A stretch of DNA of 15,515 nt, from assembly GCA_035632395.1 (NCBI GenBank), contig DASQGX010000024.1, positions 1 to 15,515 on the forward strand. Direction: 5' to 3'. The notes under the pieces were generated by a model that was not told the origin of the DNA, did not search any database, and worked only from the letters and a program-made list of their open reading frames with translations. Source of the stretch: REEB95 sp035632395 (GTDB lineage: Bacteria > Pseudomonadota > Alphaproteobacteria > ATCC43930 > CGMCC-115725). The position numbers were made by a program, and so were the translations under genes. How positions within the stretch are numbered: position 1 is the first letter of the stretch; each line of letters begins with the position of its first letter. Shown piece by piece: positions 7,292-14,759 of the stretch.

Positions 7292-8361
7292 TCCGCCATC
7301 CCATGAGCCGTACGCCACACGCAGCCCGGCTGCCGGCCGGGATGCCGCCGCAGCTGCTCGTCTTCATCGACACCGAAGAGGAGTTCGACTGGGGGCGGAG
7401 TTTCTCGAGCGACGCCCGTGGCGTCACAGCGATGAAACATCAATGGCGCGCACAGACGATCTTCGATCGCTATGGCGTCAAGCCGGTCTACCTGGTCGAC
7501 TATCCAGTCGCGTCGCAGCCTGCCGGCTACTCACCGTTGTGCGAGTTCCTCGCCGATGGACGCTGTGACATCGGCGCGCATTTGCACCCCTGGGTGACGC
7601 CGCCGGTTGAAGAGGACGTCACCGACGAGCATTCCTTCGCCTGCAACCTGCCGCGTGACCTCGAACGCCGCAAGCTGGCGATCCTCAAAGACACGATCGA
7701 GCGCAATCTGGGCGTTGCTCCGACGATCTATCGCGCCGGCCGCTATGGCGCCGACGCCGAGACCCGGGCGCTGCTCGAAGAGCTCGGCTTCCTGATCGAT
7801 TCCAGCGTCCTGCCGTGGACCGACCTGCGGCGTATCGCCGGTCCGGATTTCCGTCATTGTTCGCCCGATCCATTCTGGTTCGGCGCCGGCGACCGCCTAC
7901 TGGAGATTCCACTCACCACAGGTTTTCTCGGCCTGCTGCATCGCTTCGGCGAGGCGGTGTTTCCTTGGATCGGCGGCACGCGCGGCGTGCGGCTGCGGGC
8001 GACGGCGATCTGCGCGCGGGCGCGGCTGCTCGACCGCATCCGGCTCAGCCCCGAGGGCGTGACGCTCACCGAAGCCAAGCGGCTGACGCGCGCGCTGGTC
8101 AAGCGCGGCGAGCAGCAGGTCTTCGTCGCCAGCTATCACAGCCCATCGCTCGGCGTCGGTCACACGCCCTATGTGCGGACGCGCGCCGACCTCGAGAATT
8201 TCCTCGCTTGGCTCGACGGCTATCTCGAATTCTTCATGGGCGAGATCGGTGGACGGCCGGCATCGGCGCACGAAATCTATCGCGCGATGACCTTGGCTTC
8301 TGGGCGCACGCCGTTGCAAACCGCACAGCTACCCGGCGAACGCCGTCGGGCGGCCGGCTGA
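7288..8361 (+). CDS. Polysaccharide deacetylase family protein (WalW-like NodB-fold enzyme)
   Basis: The family removes acetyl groups from polysaccharides or related amides using a metal in a NodB-type barrel. In the 357 residues I see VFIDTEEEFDWG (25-36, probable catalytic and metal Asp28), DIGAHLHPWVTPP (94-106, His98 and His100), IYRAGRYGAD (147-156), LGFLIDSS (166-173) and VASYHSPSLG (280-289, His284). This arrangement is the variant found in exopolysaccharide clusters, not the chitin-deacetylase type. There is no signal peptide, so it may act in the cytoplasm on a precursor or be a cytoplasmic-facing enzyme. The ATG overlaps the flippase stop by 4 bases; an ATG five codons later (7303) is an alternative. 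The same frame stays open far upstream, but that part is antisense-free shadow inside the flippase gene. Confidence 0.83.
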   Translation: MIRHPMSRTPHAARLPAGMPPQLLVFIDTEEEFDWGRSFSSDARGVTAMKHQWRAQTIFDRYGVKPVYLVDYPVASQPAGYSPLCEFLADGRCDIGAHLHPWVTPPVEEDVTDEHSFACNLPRDLERRKLAILKDTIERNLGVAPTIYRAGRYGADAETRALLEELGFLIDSSVLPWTDLRRIAGPDFRHCSPDPFWFGAGDRLLEIPLTTGFLGLLHRFGEAVFPWIGGTRGVRLRATAICARARLLDRIRLSPEGVTLTEAKRLTRALVKRGEQQVFVASYHSPSLGVGHTPYVRTRADLENFLAWLDGYLEFFMGEIGGRPASAHEIYRAMTLASGRTPLQTAQLPGERRRAAG

Positions 8362-8374
8362 TCATCGTGCCGGG

Positions 8375-8521
8375 TTACGAGCGCGTGAACGGTTCCCCGA
8401 AACGCAAATCGGCGCGTCGGCCGAAGCCCAATGCCCGCAGAACAAAGCTGGCGGCGTTGAGCGCAACTGCGATGACAACCAGCATGACTAGGTTCAATGC
8501 GAACCAAAGAACATTAACCAT
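8375..8521 (-). CDS. Short single-helix membrane protein, function unknown
   Basis: This 48-residue protein consists of one strongly hydrophobic segment (VLWFALNLVMLVVIAVALNA, residues 3-22, continuing to about 31) followed by a basic tail (GFGRRADLRFGEPFTRS). The ATG at 8521 is chosen over one 18 codons upstream because AAAGG stands 7 bases before it and the extra 18 residues are polar and unlike a membrane-protein start. It is the only minus-strand gene inside the plus-strand cluster and ends 13 bases after the deacetylase gene. I do not recognise the family. It could be a small inner-membrane helper protein; the hydrophobic composition and ribosome site make it more likely real than chance. 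Confidence 0.5.
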   Translation of the reverse strand: MVNVLWFALNLVMLVVIAVALNAASFVLRALGFGRRADLRFGEPFTRS

Positions 8522-8710
8522 GGACGGACCTTTCCCAGTGGTGGCTTTTGACGGCTTTTGCCGGTCAATCAGCAACCCGCGTGCCAGAGAAAAATCGTCA
8601 AGGTTCGAAAGGGTTTGCCACCGCCGCTGCGAAACGGTTCGGGCGCATTGTCAGAATTTCCGACAGCGGCCGGCAGCGGCCAGCGCGCAACCGGCCATTT
8701 ACCTTCCGAA

Positions 8711-8719
8711 TGTTATAGA
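8711..8719 (+). promoter_or_regulatory. Possible extended -10 promoter for the ATP-grasp gene
   Basis: TGTTATAGA fits the extended -10 pattern TGnTATAAT with two deviations, 63 bases upstream of the ATP-grasp ATG, in a short AT-rich patch of otherwise GC-rich DNA. The patch is flanked by the arms CCGGCC (8691-8696) and GGCCGG (8720-8725). No good -35 box is seen. A separate promoter is plausible because 421 bases separate this gene from the deacetylase. Confidence 0.33.
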
Positions 8720-8782
8720 GGCCGGTCGGGGTGACGGCGCCGGTCGGCGTGCCGTGCCGGCGACGCGGCGGATGACCGAACG

Positions 8783-10000
8783 ATGAAGAAGGCCCTCGTC
8801 CTCTCGAGCGTCTCGCGGACCGTGCTGGCGGTGATCCGTTCGCTCGGCCGCGGCGGCGTCGAAGTGCACACCGCCTGGACGCGGCCAAATTGCATCTCGT
8901 CCCGCTCGCGTTACGTCCGCGCGACGCACGATCTGCCGCCTTACAGCGATGCTGACTTGAGCTGGAAAACGGCGCTGGCCGATTTGATGCGCCGCGAGCG
9001 CTTCGATCTCGTCATCCCGTGCACCGACATCGACACGTTGGCTCTGAATCGGCATCGCGCCGATCTGGAGCATTTCGGCCGGATCTACACGCCAAACGAC
9101 GACGCCGTGGCCGTGCTGTTCGACAAGCATCGGACCAACGAGCTCGCGCGTTCCGCAGGCGTACGCCTGCCGCGCGAGATGGCCATCACCGATCTCGACG
9201 GCGCCCGCGAGGCGTGGCGGCAGCTGGGCGCACCGCTCGTGCTTAAGCCACGCCGCACCTTCGACCATCCGACGCAAGGCCTCGCGGTGCGCAAGGCGCA
9301 CAGCGAAGCCGAGCTGCTGCGCCTCGTGCCGAAATTCCTCGCGCACGGGCCGGTTGCGGCGCAGCAGAATTTCATCGGCCACGGCGCCGGCATCGAATTG
9401 CTGCTCGATCGCGGCGAAAAGCTGCTCGCCTTCCAGCACGTCCGCGTGCACGAGCCGCTCGAGGGCGGCCAGAGCACCTATCGCAAGAGCGTTCCATTAT
9501 CGCCTGAACTGCTCGACGCCGCGCTGCGCATCTTGCAGCCGCTGCGCTACAGCGGCGTGGCGATGGTGGAGTTCAAAGTCAACCCTGCGACCGGCGATTG
9601 GATCTTCGTCGAGGTCAATTCGCGATTCTGGGGCTCGCTGCCGCTGAGCGTCGCCGCCGGCGCAGATTTTCCTCTGGCGCTGTTTGAATTCCTCACCACC
9701 AGCCGCCGCGATTTCCCGCAGCGTTATCGGAGCGGATTGTTCTGCCGCAATCTGCCGCTCGACCTCGAATGGCAGATCGCCAATCTTCACGCCGACCGCA
9801 GCGATCCAACGCTCGCTACCAAAAACCTGCCCGCGGTCGCAGCCGAGACCGTCACCAACATCCTGACGCTGCGCGAACGCTGGGACAGTTTGACGCTCGA
9901 CGACCCGAAACCAGGATTTGCCGAGATCGGCGATTTGATGGGACGCGCCTTCGCCAAACTGACGAAGTCGCGCCGCGCGCTGGACGCCGAGACCGCGTGA
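8783..10000 (+). CDS. ATP-grasp domain ligase (carboxylate-amine ligase type)
   Basis: ATP-grasp enzymes activate a carboxylate as an acyl phosphate and join it to an amine or similar group. The 405-residue protein has an N-terminal Rossmann-like pre-ATP-grasp part (ALVLSSVSRTVLAVIRSLG, 4-22; FDLVIPCTDIDTL, 74-86), then the ATP-grasp fold: DKHRTNELARSAGVRLP (114-130), the ATP-binding lysine in PLVLKPRR (151-158) and the metal ligands E263 (MVEFK) and E277-N279-R281 (FVEVNSRFWGSLP). The E-x-N-x-R core is intact, so it should be active. The C-terminal ~100 residues are unassigned. The gene overlaps the next one by 4 bases (GTGA). The substrate is unknown; the context suggests a step in making or decorating a surface glycan building block. 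Confidence 0.85.
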   Translation: MKKALVLSSVSRTVLAVIRSLGRGGVEVHTAWTRPNCISSRSRYVRATHDLPPYSDADLSWKTALADLMRRERFDLVIPCTDIDTLALNRHRADLEHFGRIYTPNDDAVAVLFDKHRTNELARSAGVRLPREMAITDLDGAREAWRQLGAPLVLKPRRTFDHPTQGLAVRKAHSEAELLRLVPKFLAHGPVAAQQNFIGHGAGIELLLDRGEKLLAFQHVRVHEPLEGGQSTYRKSVPLSPELLDAALRILQPLRYSGVAMVEFKVNPATGDWIFVEVNSRFWGSLPLSVAAGADFPLALFEFLTTSRRDFPQRYRSGLFCRNLPLDLEWQIANLHADRSDPTLATKNLPAVAAETVTNILTLRERWDSLTLDDPKPGFAEIGDLMGRAFAKLTKSRRALDAETA

Positions 10001-11244
10001 GCGCCATGGCCGAACCTGCAGTCCCGTTGGCGCCGAAGCTCGCCCCACCGCCTGCGCGCGAGCCAGACGACAGCAAGGTCCGCCGCATCGACAAGGCCGC
10101 GGCGCTGACTGTCGTCGTCGAGCGCGACCTGGTCGGCCTCGAGCGGCATCGCGCGGCATGGGAGGAGCTGTCGACCGCCGCACTCGAACCCAACGTCTTC
10201 TACGAGCCCTGGATGCTGCTTCCGGCGCTACGCCATCTGCGCGGCGGCACCGACCTGCTGTTTCTGTTCGTCTACACGCAAGCATCGGACACCAGCGAAC
10301 CGCCGGTGTTGTGCGGCTTCTTTCCGCTGGAACGGCAGAACCACTACAAGAACCTGCCGGTCAGCGCGCTGCGCCTTTGGAAGCACATGCACTGCTTCCT
10401 GTGCAGCCCACTGGTCCGCGCCGACACCGCGCAAGCCTGCTTCCAAGCCGTGTTCGATTGGGCAGCCGGCGATCCGCGCGGCTCGATCCTGATTGAGTTC
10501 GGCGGCATTTCGGGCGACGGTCCGTTGTGGAAGGCCTTCGTCGAATTCCTCGAAGGGTATCGCCATCCAACGCTGACGCTCGAGAGCAGCACGCGGGCGC
10601 TGCTGCGGCCGCACGCCGACGCCAAGACTTATCTCGACGCGGCGCTGTCGACCAAGAAACGCCGGACGCTGCGGCAGCAGGAAAGTGCGCTTGGCCGCCA
10701 GGGGACGCTCGATTACGCCATGCTCCCGGGCGACGGCGACATCGCCGCCTGGACCGAGGATTTCCTCCGTCTTGAAGCCAGCGGCTGGAAGGGCCGCGAG
10801 GGTACCGCGCTGTCGTGCAATCCGCCGCAGAAGCAATTCTTCGTCGAGACGCTGCACGAGGCGTTCCGGCGTGGCCGTCTGATGATGCTGGCGCTGTCGC
10901 TGAACGGCAAGCCGATCGCACAGTTGTGCAATTTCCTCTGCCGCAACGGCTCCTTCGCGTTCAAGGTTGCGTTCGACGAAGCCCAGGCGCGGTTCTCGCC
11001 CGGTGTTTTGCTCGAGCTCGAAAACATCGCCGAAGTGCACCGCCACAGCTGGATCCGCTGGATGGATTCGTGCTCGGCGCCGGGACCGGCGCTGACCAAA
11101 CAGATCTGGCTCGACCGCCGCGTCATCCAAACCATCCTGGCAACGTCCGGCCGCTCGCCCGGACCGTTCCTGATCGCAGTGCTGCCATTCATGCAGTGGA
11201 CGTTCCACAAGCTCGAAGCACTGTTCCGGCGGCGTACGCGGTAA
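9997..11244 (+). CDS. GNAT-fold acyltransferase, CelD/BioF2-like (Acetyltransf_6)
   Basis: Proteins of this family have two GNAT-like folds, as in FemAB, and transfer acyl or aminoacyl groups; many lie in exopolysaccharide and cellulose clusters. Counting from the ATG at 10006 (412 residues), the N-terminal half contains WEELSTAALEPNVFYEPWML (52-71), and the second half carries the family marks KKRRTLRQQESAL (217-229), FLRLEASGWKGREGTAL (253-269) and FKVAFDEAQARFSPGVLLELENI (319-341). No signal peptide is seen. The GTG at 9997 overlaps the ATP-grasp stop (GTGA), giving 415 residues and translational coupling; the ATG three codons later is an equally possible start. FemAB-like members may use aminoacyl-tRNA, but nothing here decides the donor. 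Confidence 0.8.
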   Translation: MSAMAEPAVPLAPKLAPPPAREPDDSKVRRIDKAAALTVVVERDLVGLERHRAAWEELSTAALEPNVFYEPWMLLPALRHLRGGTDLLFLFVYTQASDTSEPPVLCGFFPLERQNHYKNLPVSALRLWKHMHCFLCSPLVRADTAQACFQAVFDWAAGDPRGSILIEFGGISGDGPLWKAFVEFLEGYRHPTLTLESSTRALLRPHADAKTYLDAALSTKKRRTLRQQESALGRQGTLDYAMLPGDGDIAAWTEDFLRLEASGWKGREGTALSCNPPQKQFFVETLHEAFRRGRLMMLALSLNGKPIAQLCNFLCRNGSFAFKVAFDEAQARFSPGVLLELENIAEVHRHSWIRWMDSCSAPGPALTKQIWLDRRVIQTILATSGRSPGPFLIAVLPFMQWTFHKLEALFRRRTR

Positions 11245-11263
11245 TCCCATTCGGAATGCCCTA

Positions 11264-14137
11264 ATGCCGCGCAGCAATCTTCGACCCGACGATCGGACGG
11301 CCGCCGCGCCACTGGTTCCAACGCTTGGCGGCGAGCCGCTGACGGCCGAGCGCGCGTTCTATGCGGACTATCCGTGGTCGCTCAATCCGCTGTGCACCGT
11401 CGCGGACATCGCGGGCCACCTTCGCCGCGAGCTTTCGCGGCTCAACGCGCCAGCCGAACCCTGGCAGCGCGACGAGATGGCGACCAATATCTTCCTGCTT
11501 GCCGGCGCCCTGTTGACCGCTGCCGAAGATGCGCTGCACGGTCCGATCCTGCGCCTGCCCCATCGGCTCGGGCGGTTGCCGGGTACGCGGTTCATTTTCC
11601 GCGCGCTGAGCAAGCTGATGACGCTAAGCCGCGCCGGCGAAATGCAATCGCTGCGGCGCTGGCGCGACAGATGGCAGACCGCACTCGCCACCTTCCTGCG
11701 GCCCGTTGTGATGCTGTCGTCAACTGAAACCGCCGATCCGGCCACAGCGACGGCCGATCTCGCAGCCGTCCTGACGAATCCCTTGCCGCGCGCGCTATTG
11801 GCCGAGCCGGTACGCATTCCCTCGGCCTTCCGCAAACAGGACCTGACCCAGTTCGACGTGCTGGCGCTGGCGGATCGTTTCGCCGCTGCGCATTCCGACC
11901 GGTCGCGGCCCGTTGTCGTCGTCGGCTTGCGGACCGCCGGAGTCTATTTCGCGTCACTGATGCGGGCGCGGCTCGAGGCGCACGGCTTCGCGCACATCGC
12001 GATCGCGACCATCCGTCCGAACAAGGGCGTCTCTGCCGAGGAAGCGCAACGGCTGCGCAACCTCGCGCAAGCCCGCTATCACGCCGCACTGATCGACGAT
12101 CCGCCGTTCAGCGGCGACACCATCGGCATGGCGATGCAGGCGCTGCGTCGTGCCGGTTTCGGTGCCGCTGCGCGCACCATCCTGTTCCCAGTTCATCCGT
12201 TGCGGCGCGATTGGCGCGAGCACAAGGAAGCCGCCGCGTTCGCCAACGAGACGATCGTCACCCTCGCGCCTGAGGAATGGCACAAGGCGCAGCTATTGGC
12301 GTCCAGCGCGTTGATCGAGAGCCGGCTCGCCGACTATTTCCGCGCCCGCCGCTACCGCAGCGTCAACATCATCAACGACCCGGCCGCCGCCGCCTTCAAC
12401 GCCGAGCTCGAATACCGCTCGGGCGATTGCCGCCGTTACCGGCTCAAGCGCGTCTATGCGGTTCGCCTCGAAACCGGCTCTGGCGCGAGCGAGATGCGTT
12501 ACGTCTTCGCCAAGAGCGTCGGCTGGGGTTGGCTCAGTTATGCCGCCTTTCTCGTTGCCGACCGCCTCGCCGGCCGTGTTCCGCCGCTGCTCGGATTGCG
12601 CGACGGCATTCTGTTGACCGAATGGCTGCCGCAGACAGCGACGACGAAACAGTCAAACGCTTCGCGCGAGAACTGGGTCTCAACTGCAGCAGCCTACGTC
12701 GCCGCGCGCGCCGCCAAGCTCGCCATCGCGACGCCGGATGCAACGGACGCGCAACACGAAGGCCTGACGTTGCTTGCCGACACGCTTTCCAACGCCTATG
12801 GCCCCGGCGTCGCCGGCTTGATGGCCGAGCCGCTGCGCCGGCGCATCGCCAAGCGCCTGACGACGCGAGCGGCACTGATCGACGGGCGCATGGCGGCGGA
12901 CGAGTGGATTGCCGGACCGGCGGGGCTGCTCAAAACCGATTTCGAGCACCACGGCATCGGCAAGAACGAGCTCAATCTGTGCGATCCGGTCTACGATCTG
13001 GCCGACACGGCTTTACAGTTCGGCCTGACGCACGACGAAGAACGCGCGCTGCTCGATCACTATGCCGCTGCAACTGGCGATACGCCGCAGGGTGAGCGGC
13101 TGTTCCTGTGCAAGCTGATGGTCGGCCTGTGGACGCGGCAGGCGGCGCTCGACGGCATCGTCAAGCAAACCCACCTCGCGCACCGGGCCGATGAGTTCAA
13201 TGCGCAATACATCAAAGCGTGGAATTCCCTGACACGCGAGAGCGCGCACACTTGCGGCGCGCTCGTTGCGCGCGCCGCGGCGCGCGATTGGCACGCGCCG
13301 CTCGCCGTGCTCGATCTTGACGGTGTCGTCGATCGCCGTGTCTTAGGCTTTCCGTCGACGAGCGCGGCCGGCGTTTCGGCACTTGCCTCGCTGCACGCAC
13401 GCGGCTTCGCCATCGCCATCGACACGGCGCGACCGGCGCACCAGGTTCGCGATTACTGCGACGCCTACGGCTTCGTTGGCGGCGTCGCCGAGTGCGGCGG
13501 CTATATCTGGGATGCGACCGCGCAGCGAGGCCGCCGCCTGATCGACGACGTTACGTACGAACAGCTTGCGTCATTGCGTGCGGCGCTCAAGAAGATTCCC
13601 GGCGTTTTCCACGACGATGGGTACGAATGCTCGATCCGTGCTTACACTTACGCGCGCAAAGGCACCGTGCCGCTGCCCGAGCTCGTCGTACGCAATCTCA
13701 TTGCCGAGCGCAATCTCGATCGCCTAACCGTGCACCAGACGACCATCGACACGACGATTTTGGCCAAGGGCATCGACAAAGGTACCGGCCTCGCTGCACT
13801 GCTGGCGTGGATCGGCCGCGGGCGGGATGACACCTTCGCCGTCGGCGATTCCGAAACCGATTTGCCGATGTTCGCCGTCGCCAAGCGCAGCTTTGCGCCG
13901 GCCCATATCGATTGCGCACGGCTGGCGCGCGCCGTTGGCTGCAACATCGCGCAGGCGCCTTTCCAACGCGGCCTGCTCGAGGTCGTTAAACGCATCACTG
14001 CATCGGACGCCGTCGCCGTCTGTGTTGCCGCGGACGATCTCTTCTGGAATTTGCTGCAGGCCGCTGATGGTTTACGCATGGTAAATCTTTGCAAAGCGTT
14101 AACCAAACCGGCGGCGTATCGCGCGCTGCTGAATTGA
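11264..14137 (+). CDS. Multidomain protein: phosphoribosyltransferase-like, phosphotransferase-like and HAD phosphatase domains
   Basis: This 957-residue protein has four parts. Residues 1-190 are helical and unrecognised. Residues about 195-320 resemble a type I PRTase: VVVVGLRTAG (217-226), then AALIDDPPFSGDTIG (274-288), which fits the PRPP-binding loop with acidic pair D278-D279. Residues about 390-655 look like an APH-type phosphotransferase: VFAKSVG (414-420, K417), hinge-like LLTEWLP (450-456) and KTDFEHHGIGKNELN followed by CDPVYDLADTA (573-583); the HxDxxxxN catalytic motif is not clear, so it may be divergent or inactive. Residues 678-912 are a HAD-IIB (Cof-type) phosphatase with all motifs: DLDGV (D684, D686), AIDTARP (T721), KGIDKG (K839) and VGDSETDLPMF (D862, D866). 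GGAA stands 8 bases before the ATG, 19 bases after the preceding gene. Such a protein could transfer a phosphoribosyl group and dephosphorylate the product; this is inference. Confidence 0.78.
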   Translation: MPRSNLRPDDRTAAAPLVPTLGGEPLTAERAFYADYPWSLNPLCTVADIAGHLRRELSRLNAPAEPWQRDEMATNIFLLAGALLTAAEDALHGPILRLPHRLGRLPGTRFIFRALSKLMTLSRAGEMQSLRRWRDRWQTALATFLRPVVMLSSTETADPATATADLAAVLTNPLPRALLAEPVRIPSAFRKQDLTQFDVLALADRFAAAHSDRSRPVVVVGLRTAGVYFASLMRARLEAHGFAHIAIATIRPNKGVSAEEAQRLRNLAQARYHAALIDDPPFSGDTIGMAMQALRRAGFGAAARTILFPVHPLRRDWREHKEAAAFANETIVTLAPEEWHKAQLLASSALIESRLADYFRARRYRSVNIINDPAAAAFNAELEYRSGDCRRYRLKRVYAVRLETGSGASEMRYVFAKSVGWGWLSYAAFLVADRLAGRVPPLLGLRDGILLTEWLPQTATTKQSNASRENWVSTAAAYVAARAAKLAIATPDATDAQHEGLTLLADTLSNAYGPGVAGLMAEPLRRRIAKRLTTRAALIDGRMAADEWIAGPAGLLKTDFEHHGIGKNELNLCDPVYDLADTALQFGLTHDEERALLDHYAAATGDTPQGERLFLCKLMVGLWTRQAALDGIVKQTHLAHRADEFNAQYIKAWNSLTRESAHTCGALVARAAARDWHAPLAVLDLDGVVDRRVLGFPSTSAAGVSALASLHARGFAIAIDTARPAHQVRDYCDAYGFVGGVAECGGYIWDATAQRGRRLIDDVTYEQLASLRAALKKIPGVFHDDGYECSIRAYTYARKGTVPLPELVVRNLIAERNLDRLTVHQTTIDTTILAKGIDKGTGLAALLAWIGRGRDDTFAVGDSETDLPMFAVAKRSFAPAHIDCARLARAVGCNIAQAPFQRGLLEVVKRITASDAVAVCVAADDLFWNLLQAADGLRMVNLCKALTKPAAYRALLN

Positions 14138-14140
14138 ATC

Positions 14141-14169
14141 ACGCGCGCTTCGCGCCGTTTTGCGCGCGT
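14141..14169. terminator. GC-rich hairpin after the multidomain gene (possible terminator)
   Basis: ACGCGCGC and GCGCGCGT form a perfect 8-bp stem around a 13-base loop, only 3 bases after the stop codon at 14137. A TTTT run lies in the loop, not after the stem, so the form is not a standard intrinsic terminator. Its place at the end of the cluster makes a role in transcript ending or protection likely. Confidence 0.4.
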
Positions 14170-14264
14170 AACCGTCCGGTCCTCGCCGGATATCCCAACG
14201 GACAAATACCGACGCGCAGTTGGCAGCGCGTCCCGACCCCGTCATAACGACGACTGTGTGACGA

Positions 14265-14280
14265 CGATCGAATTTGATCG
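14265..14280. repeat. Short inverted repeat upstream of the small membrane-protein gene
   Basis: CGATC-GAATTT-GATCG is a perfect 5-bp inverted repeat 68 bases upstream of the ATG at 14349; with flanking ACGA and TCGT bases (14261 to about 14288) the symmetry extends imperfectly. It could be an operator for the following gene. Five-base arms are common by chance, so support is weak. Confidence 0.25.
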
Positions 14281-14348
14281 ACCGTCGTTGCCGAGGCGCC
14301 GCGATACGTTTTGTGTGTCGTGTCGCTCAGTCAAGACGAGGTGTCGCC

Positions 14349-14732
14349 ATGAGCGAGCTGCTGACTTTCACCACCTGTGTGGCCCTCGGGGTCCTGCTCT
14401 TCGGTCTGTTCGCCGGACCGAAATTCTGGGTCGGCGTTGCCTGGCTCGGCGGTTGTACCGTCGTCGTCGGCCTTGGCACGCTCGCGTACCAGGGCCTCGC
14501 GCTGCTGCGCGTCGGCTATTGGACCGGCGGCAAGTTCGAGCAAGTCCTGACCATGATCGGGCTCGACAAGTTGTCGTTCAGCATGAGCCAAGTAAACGAA
14601 GTCATGCAATGGATCGCGTCCCTGCCCTTCGCCGCGGGAATCATCCTGACCGGATTTTTTGTCATCTGGATCGGCATGGTAGGGCAGGTCGCCACGCTCG
14701 ATCGACAGGTCCGCGGCGCGCGCAGCCACTAG
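14349..14732 (+). CDS. Small membrane protein with three predicted helices, function unknown
   Basis: This 127-residue protein shows hydrophobic segments at about 5-24 (FTTCVALGVLLFGLFAG), 28-53 (VGVAWLGGCTVVVGLGTLAY) and 92-113 (FAAGIILTGFFVIWIGMVGQ), with a polar stretch between the second and third (GGKFEQVLTMIGLDKLSFSMSQ region). I do not recognise a family. The start at 14349 is chosen over an in-frame ATG 25 codons upstream because GAGGTG stands 8 bases before it and the extra N-terminal residues are Arg-rich and unlike a membrane-protein start. It stands apart from the glycan cluster by 211 bases and ends 27 bases before the convergent stress-protein gene. Confidence 0.72.
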   Translation: MSELLTFTTCVALGVLLFGLFAGPKFWVGVAWLGGCTVVVGLGTLAYQGLALLRVGYWTGGKFEQVLTMIGLDKLSFSMSQVNEVMQWIASLPFAAGIILTGFFVIWIGMVGQVATLDRQVRGARSH

Positions 14733-14759
14733 GCCGATGCTACCGCCCGCGGATTCAGT

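Noticed and set aside
9769..9996. N-terminal extension of the acyltransferase into the ATP-grasp gene
   Set aside because: The extra residues are a low-complexity Arg-rich shadow of the ATP-grasp frame; GTG 9997 or ATG 10006 is a normal coupled start.
10228..11277. Long minus-strand open frame opposite the acyltransferase gene
   Set aside because: Long antisense frames are common in GC-rich DNA. The translation shows no domain, and the plus-strand gene in this place has clear family motifs.
14175..14190. Second hairpin TCCGG-N6-CCGGA after the multidomain gene
   Set aside because: A 5-bp stem without a T-tract in GC-rich DNA is too weak to list as a terminator.
14331..14344. Exact 14-base repeat GTCAAGACGAGGTG, also before nadQ at 4555-4568
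   Set aside because: It contains the ribosome site in both places and one such match is expected by chance at this length in 15 kb; no larger repeat surrounds it.
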